DNA from: Streptomyces sp. NBC_01497
Lineage (GTDB): Bacteria; Actinomycetota; Actinomycetes; Streptomycetales; Streptomycetaceae
Reading direction: 5' to 3'
Assembly: GCF_036250695.1 (NCBI RefSeq)
Contig: NZ_CP109427.1
Span: 806,001-870,000 of the forward strand
Length of the DNA stretch: 64,000 nt
A model generated the notes under the pieces. The model saw only the letters and a list, made by a program, of their open reading frames with translations, was not told where the DNA came from and searched no databases. Below, one piece after another: positions 62,982 through 64,000 of this stretch. How positions within the stretch are numbered: the stretch's first letter is position 1; each line of letters opens with the position of its first letter. Both the position numbers and the translations under genes were made by a program.

Positions 62982-63182
62982 TCAGCCGCGCGGTGGGTTG
63001 TCGTCCCCGGACCTGGGGTCGTTGCCCATCTGCTCGTCCATCTTCTTCTGCCCGGTGTCGACCTGGTTCTCGTACTTGTTGCCGGTCTTCTTGTCGACGG
63101 CGTCCCCCGCCTTGTCCACACCTTTGTGGGCAGTGTCCTCGTGCCCCTTCATCATGCCCTTGAGCTTGTCGAGCATCGACAT
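62982..63182 (-). CDS. MT0933-like antitoxin family protein (66 aa)
   Basis: This short, hydrophilic helical protein reads MLDKLKGMMKGHEDTAHKGVDKAGDAVDKKTGNKY and ends in a disordered acidic stretch. It fits the MT0933 antitoxin family (PF14013) of Actinobacteria. No toxin gene is adjacent, so it is an orphan and an antitoxin role is only inferred from the family name. These proteins also resemble CsbD-like stress proteins in composition. Confidence 0.75.
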   Translation of the reverse strand: MSMLDKLKGMMKGHEDTAHKGVDKAGDAVDKKTGNKYENQVDTGQKKMDEQMGNDPRSGDDNPPRG

Positions 63183-63268
63183 GGCTGGCTCCTCACTCGG
63201 GACGTACTACTCTCCCCACCATCCACGCCACCGCACGATCCCGCATCCGCAGCCGTCCGGGGGCCAGC

Positions 63269-63628
63269 TCAGGGTGAGTACGAGTACGCGTGGGTGCGGC
63301 TGCACGGGTCGGTCCTGTGGCCGCTCACCGCGTCGATCCCGTCGTCCGGCAGCCCGGCCGCGCCCTGCAGCGCCGCGCTCACGAGCGTGACGAGCAGGTC
63401 GATGTCGGCACCCGTCTCCAGCCGCACGGTGACCCAGCCGGAACCGGGGTGCAGCCGCAGCGCGGTCGAGTTCTTGAGTGCCGGGCGCAGTTTTGCGATC
63501 ATGGTGCTGGCGAGGTGCACATCGGCCTCGTGCTCGCCGTGGAAGTGCACGATGTCGCGGGTGCCCTCACGTACGCACAGGTCCGTGCCGCAGTAGCCCG
63601 CTCCGGCGCTGAGACCCGGCCAGGTCAT
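63269..63628 (-). CDS. luciferase-domain (DUF5519) protein
   Basis: This 119-aa protein has REGTRDIVHFHGEHEADVHL and LRLHPGSGWVTVRLETGADIDLLVTLVSAALQ, matching the small family annotated luciferase-domain or DUF5519. It has no signal peptide or membrane helix. ATG 63628 has GGAGAACGACTG upstream; an in-frame ATG at 63661 would add 11 residues. Function is unknown and not bioluminescence. Confidence 0.75.
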   Translation of the reverse strand: MTWPGLSAGAGYCGTDLCVREGTRDIVHFHGEHEADVHLASTMIAKLRPALKNSTALRLHPGSGWVTVRLETGADIDLLVTLVSAALQGAAGLPDDGIDAVSGHRTDPCSRTHAYSYSP

Positions 63629-63849
63629 CAGTCGTTCTCCGGCATGTCTGGCACCGTTCATGCATTCAGCGTGCCCTATCGGGGGCGCCCGGCACAGGGG
63701 ATTCGCGTAACGGAGAGGACTCGGATGCGCCGTGTTGACGCGGTGATGGTCCGTTTCTGTTCGCTGCGCGTTCAACCCGTTGTGGCGCGGACCGTTCATT
63801 CCCGCGTGATCTGCTCGTCGTCGCGACGGTGAACAGAGGAAGGAAGCCC

Positions 63850-64000
63850 ATGACCGCTCACTCGGTGGACGAGCTGATGGATCTCCTCCACGCGTGCCGG
63901 GGCGCGTGGGACACCCCGGACCGCACGGGCGATCCGGTGGACCTGCACGACCATGCGCTCCAGACGGCGGCCCTGCTGCGCCGCAGACATCCTGCCGACA
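63850..64000 (+). CDS. HD-domain-like protein, N-terminal part only (runs off window)
   Basis: The visible 50 residues start MTAHSVDELMDLLHACRGAWD and contain DPVDLHDHALQTAALLRRRHPAD. This resembles the start of HD-domain phosphohydrolases or inositol-oxygenase-like proteins, where the first His of the metal site lies in DLHDHALQTA. AGGAAG precedes the ATG by about 4 nt. The catalytic HD pair lies beyond the window end. Confidence 0.6.
   Translation, partial: MTAHSVDELMDLLHACRGAWDTPDRTGDPVDLHDHALQTAALLRRRHPAD

Overview
The window is one contiguous, very GC-rich (roughly 70% or more) stretch of an actinobacterial chromosome, almost certainly Streptomyces. Support comes from strong third-position G/C bias, frequent GTG starts, 4-bp GTGA/ATGA start-stop overlaps, GC-rich hairpin terminators without U-tracts, and Streptomyces-typical families (DUF4239, DUF6777, class F sortase, Rpf/LysM/M23 protein, SpoIIE-type phosphatase, SCO5918-like protein). 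I found no rRNA, tRNA, CRISPR array, insertion sequence or prophage. No stretch looks recently acquired.

Layout. (1) 1-4.1 kb: a class III lanthipeptide locus with a lanthionine synthetase (cut by the window start), an MFS exporter and a 56-aa precursor gene, closed by a strong terminator. (2) 4.4-6.7 kb: an XRE regulator, an ImmA/IrrE-type metallopeptidase and a seven-helix membrane protein in tandem. (3) 6.8-9.8 kb: a PAS-GGDEF-EAL cyclic-di-GMP enzyme translationally coupled to a SAM methyltransferase. (4) 10.2-14 kb: surface proteins (a proline-rich wall protein, a DUF4239 membrane protein, two tail-to-tail paralogous secreted proteins) beside a class F sortase. (5) 14-25 kb: a polysaccharide deacetylase lipoprotein, UspA, a CapA remnant, an anti-sigma factor, a Fpg/Nei glycosylase, hydrolases, a PAS-GAF-PP2C-HATPase regulator and a DUF6777 lipoprotein. 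(6) 25.2-28 kb: efeO-efeB iron/peroxidase genes without efeU. (7) 28.5-33 kb: a cold-shock island (MerR-type regulator, CspA-like protein, DEAD-box helicase, CBS protein, SCO5918-like protein) with long structured leaders. (8) 33-45 kb: an unusual SDR, GNAT, a large Tat-exported lyase-like protein, glgC-glgA, a DMT transporter and an Rpf-LysM-M23 muralytic protein. (9) 45.3-58 kb: two sugar systems, namely a ROK-regulated ABC importer with fused permeases plus GH1 beta-glucosidase, and a polyol-type ABC importer/dehydrogenase/PfkB kinase operon with a DeoR regulator. (10) 58.5-64 kb: 6-phosphogluconate dehydrogenase followed by small accessory genes, ending inside an HD-domain-like gene.

The strongest candidates for new biology are three. 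The first is the lanthipeptide precursor, with its S-x2-S-x2-C motif and Cys/Trp-rich core. The second is the set of RNA elements in the cold-shock island, especially a hairpin that buries the Shine-Dalgarno sequence of the DEAD-box helicase and a ~675-nt leader ending in a perfect palindrome before the MerR-type gene. The third is the class F sortase neighbourhood, where surface proteins carry a shared Gly-rich motif, membrane helix and basic tail but no LPXTG. A cross-cutting oddity is that three unrelated genes carry short tandem duplications spanning their stop codons.
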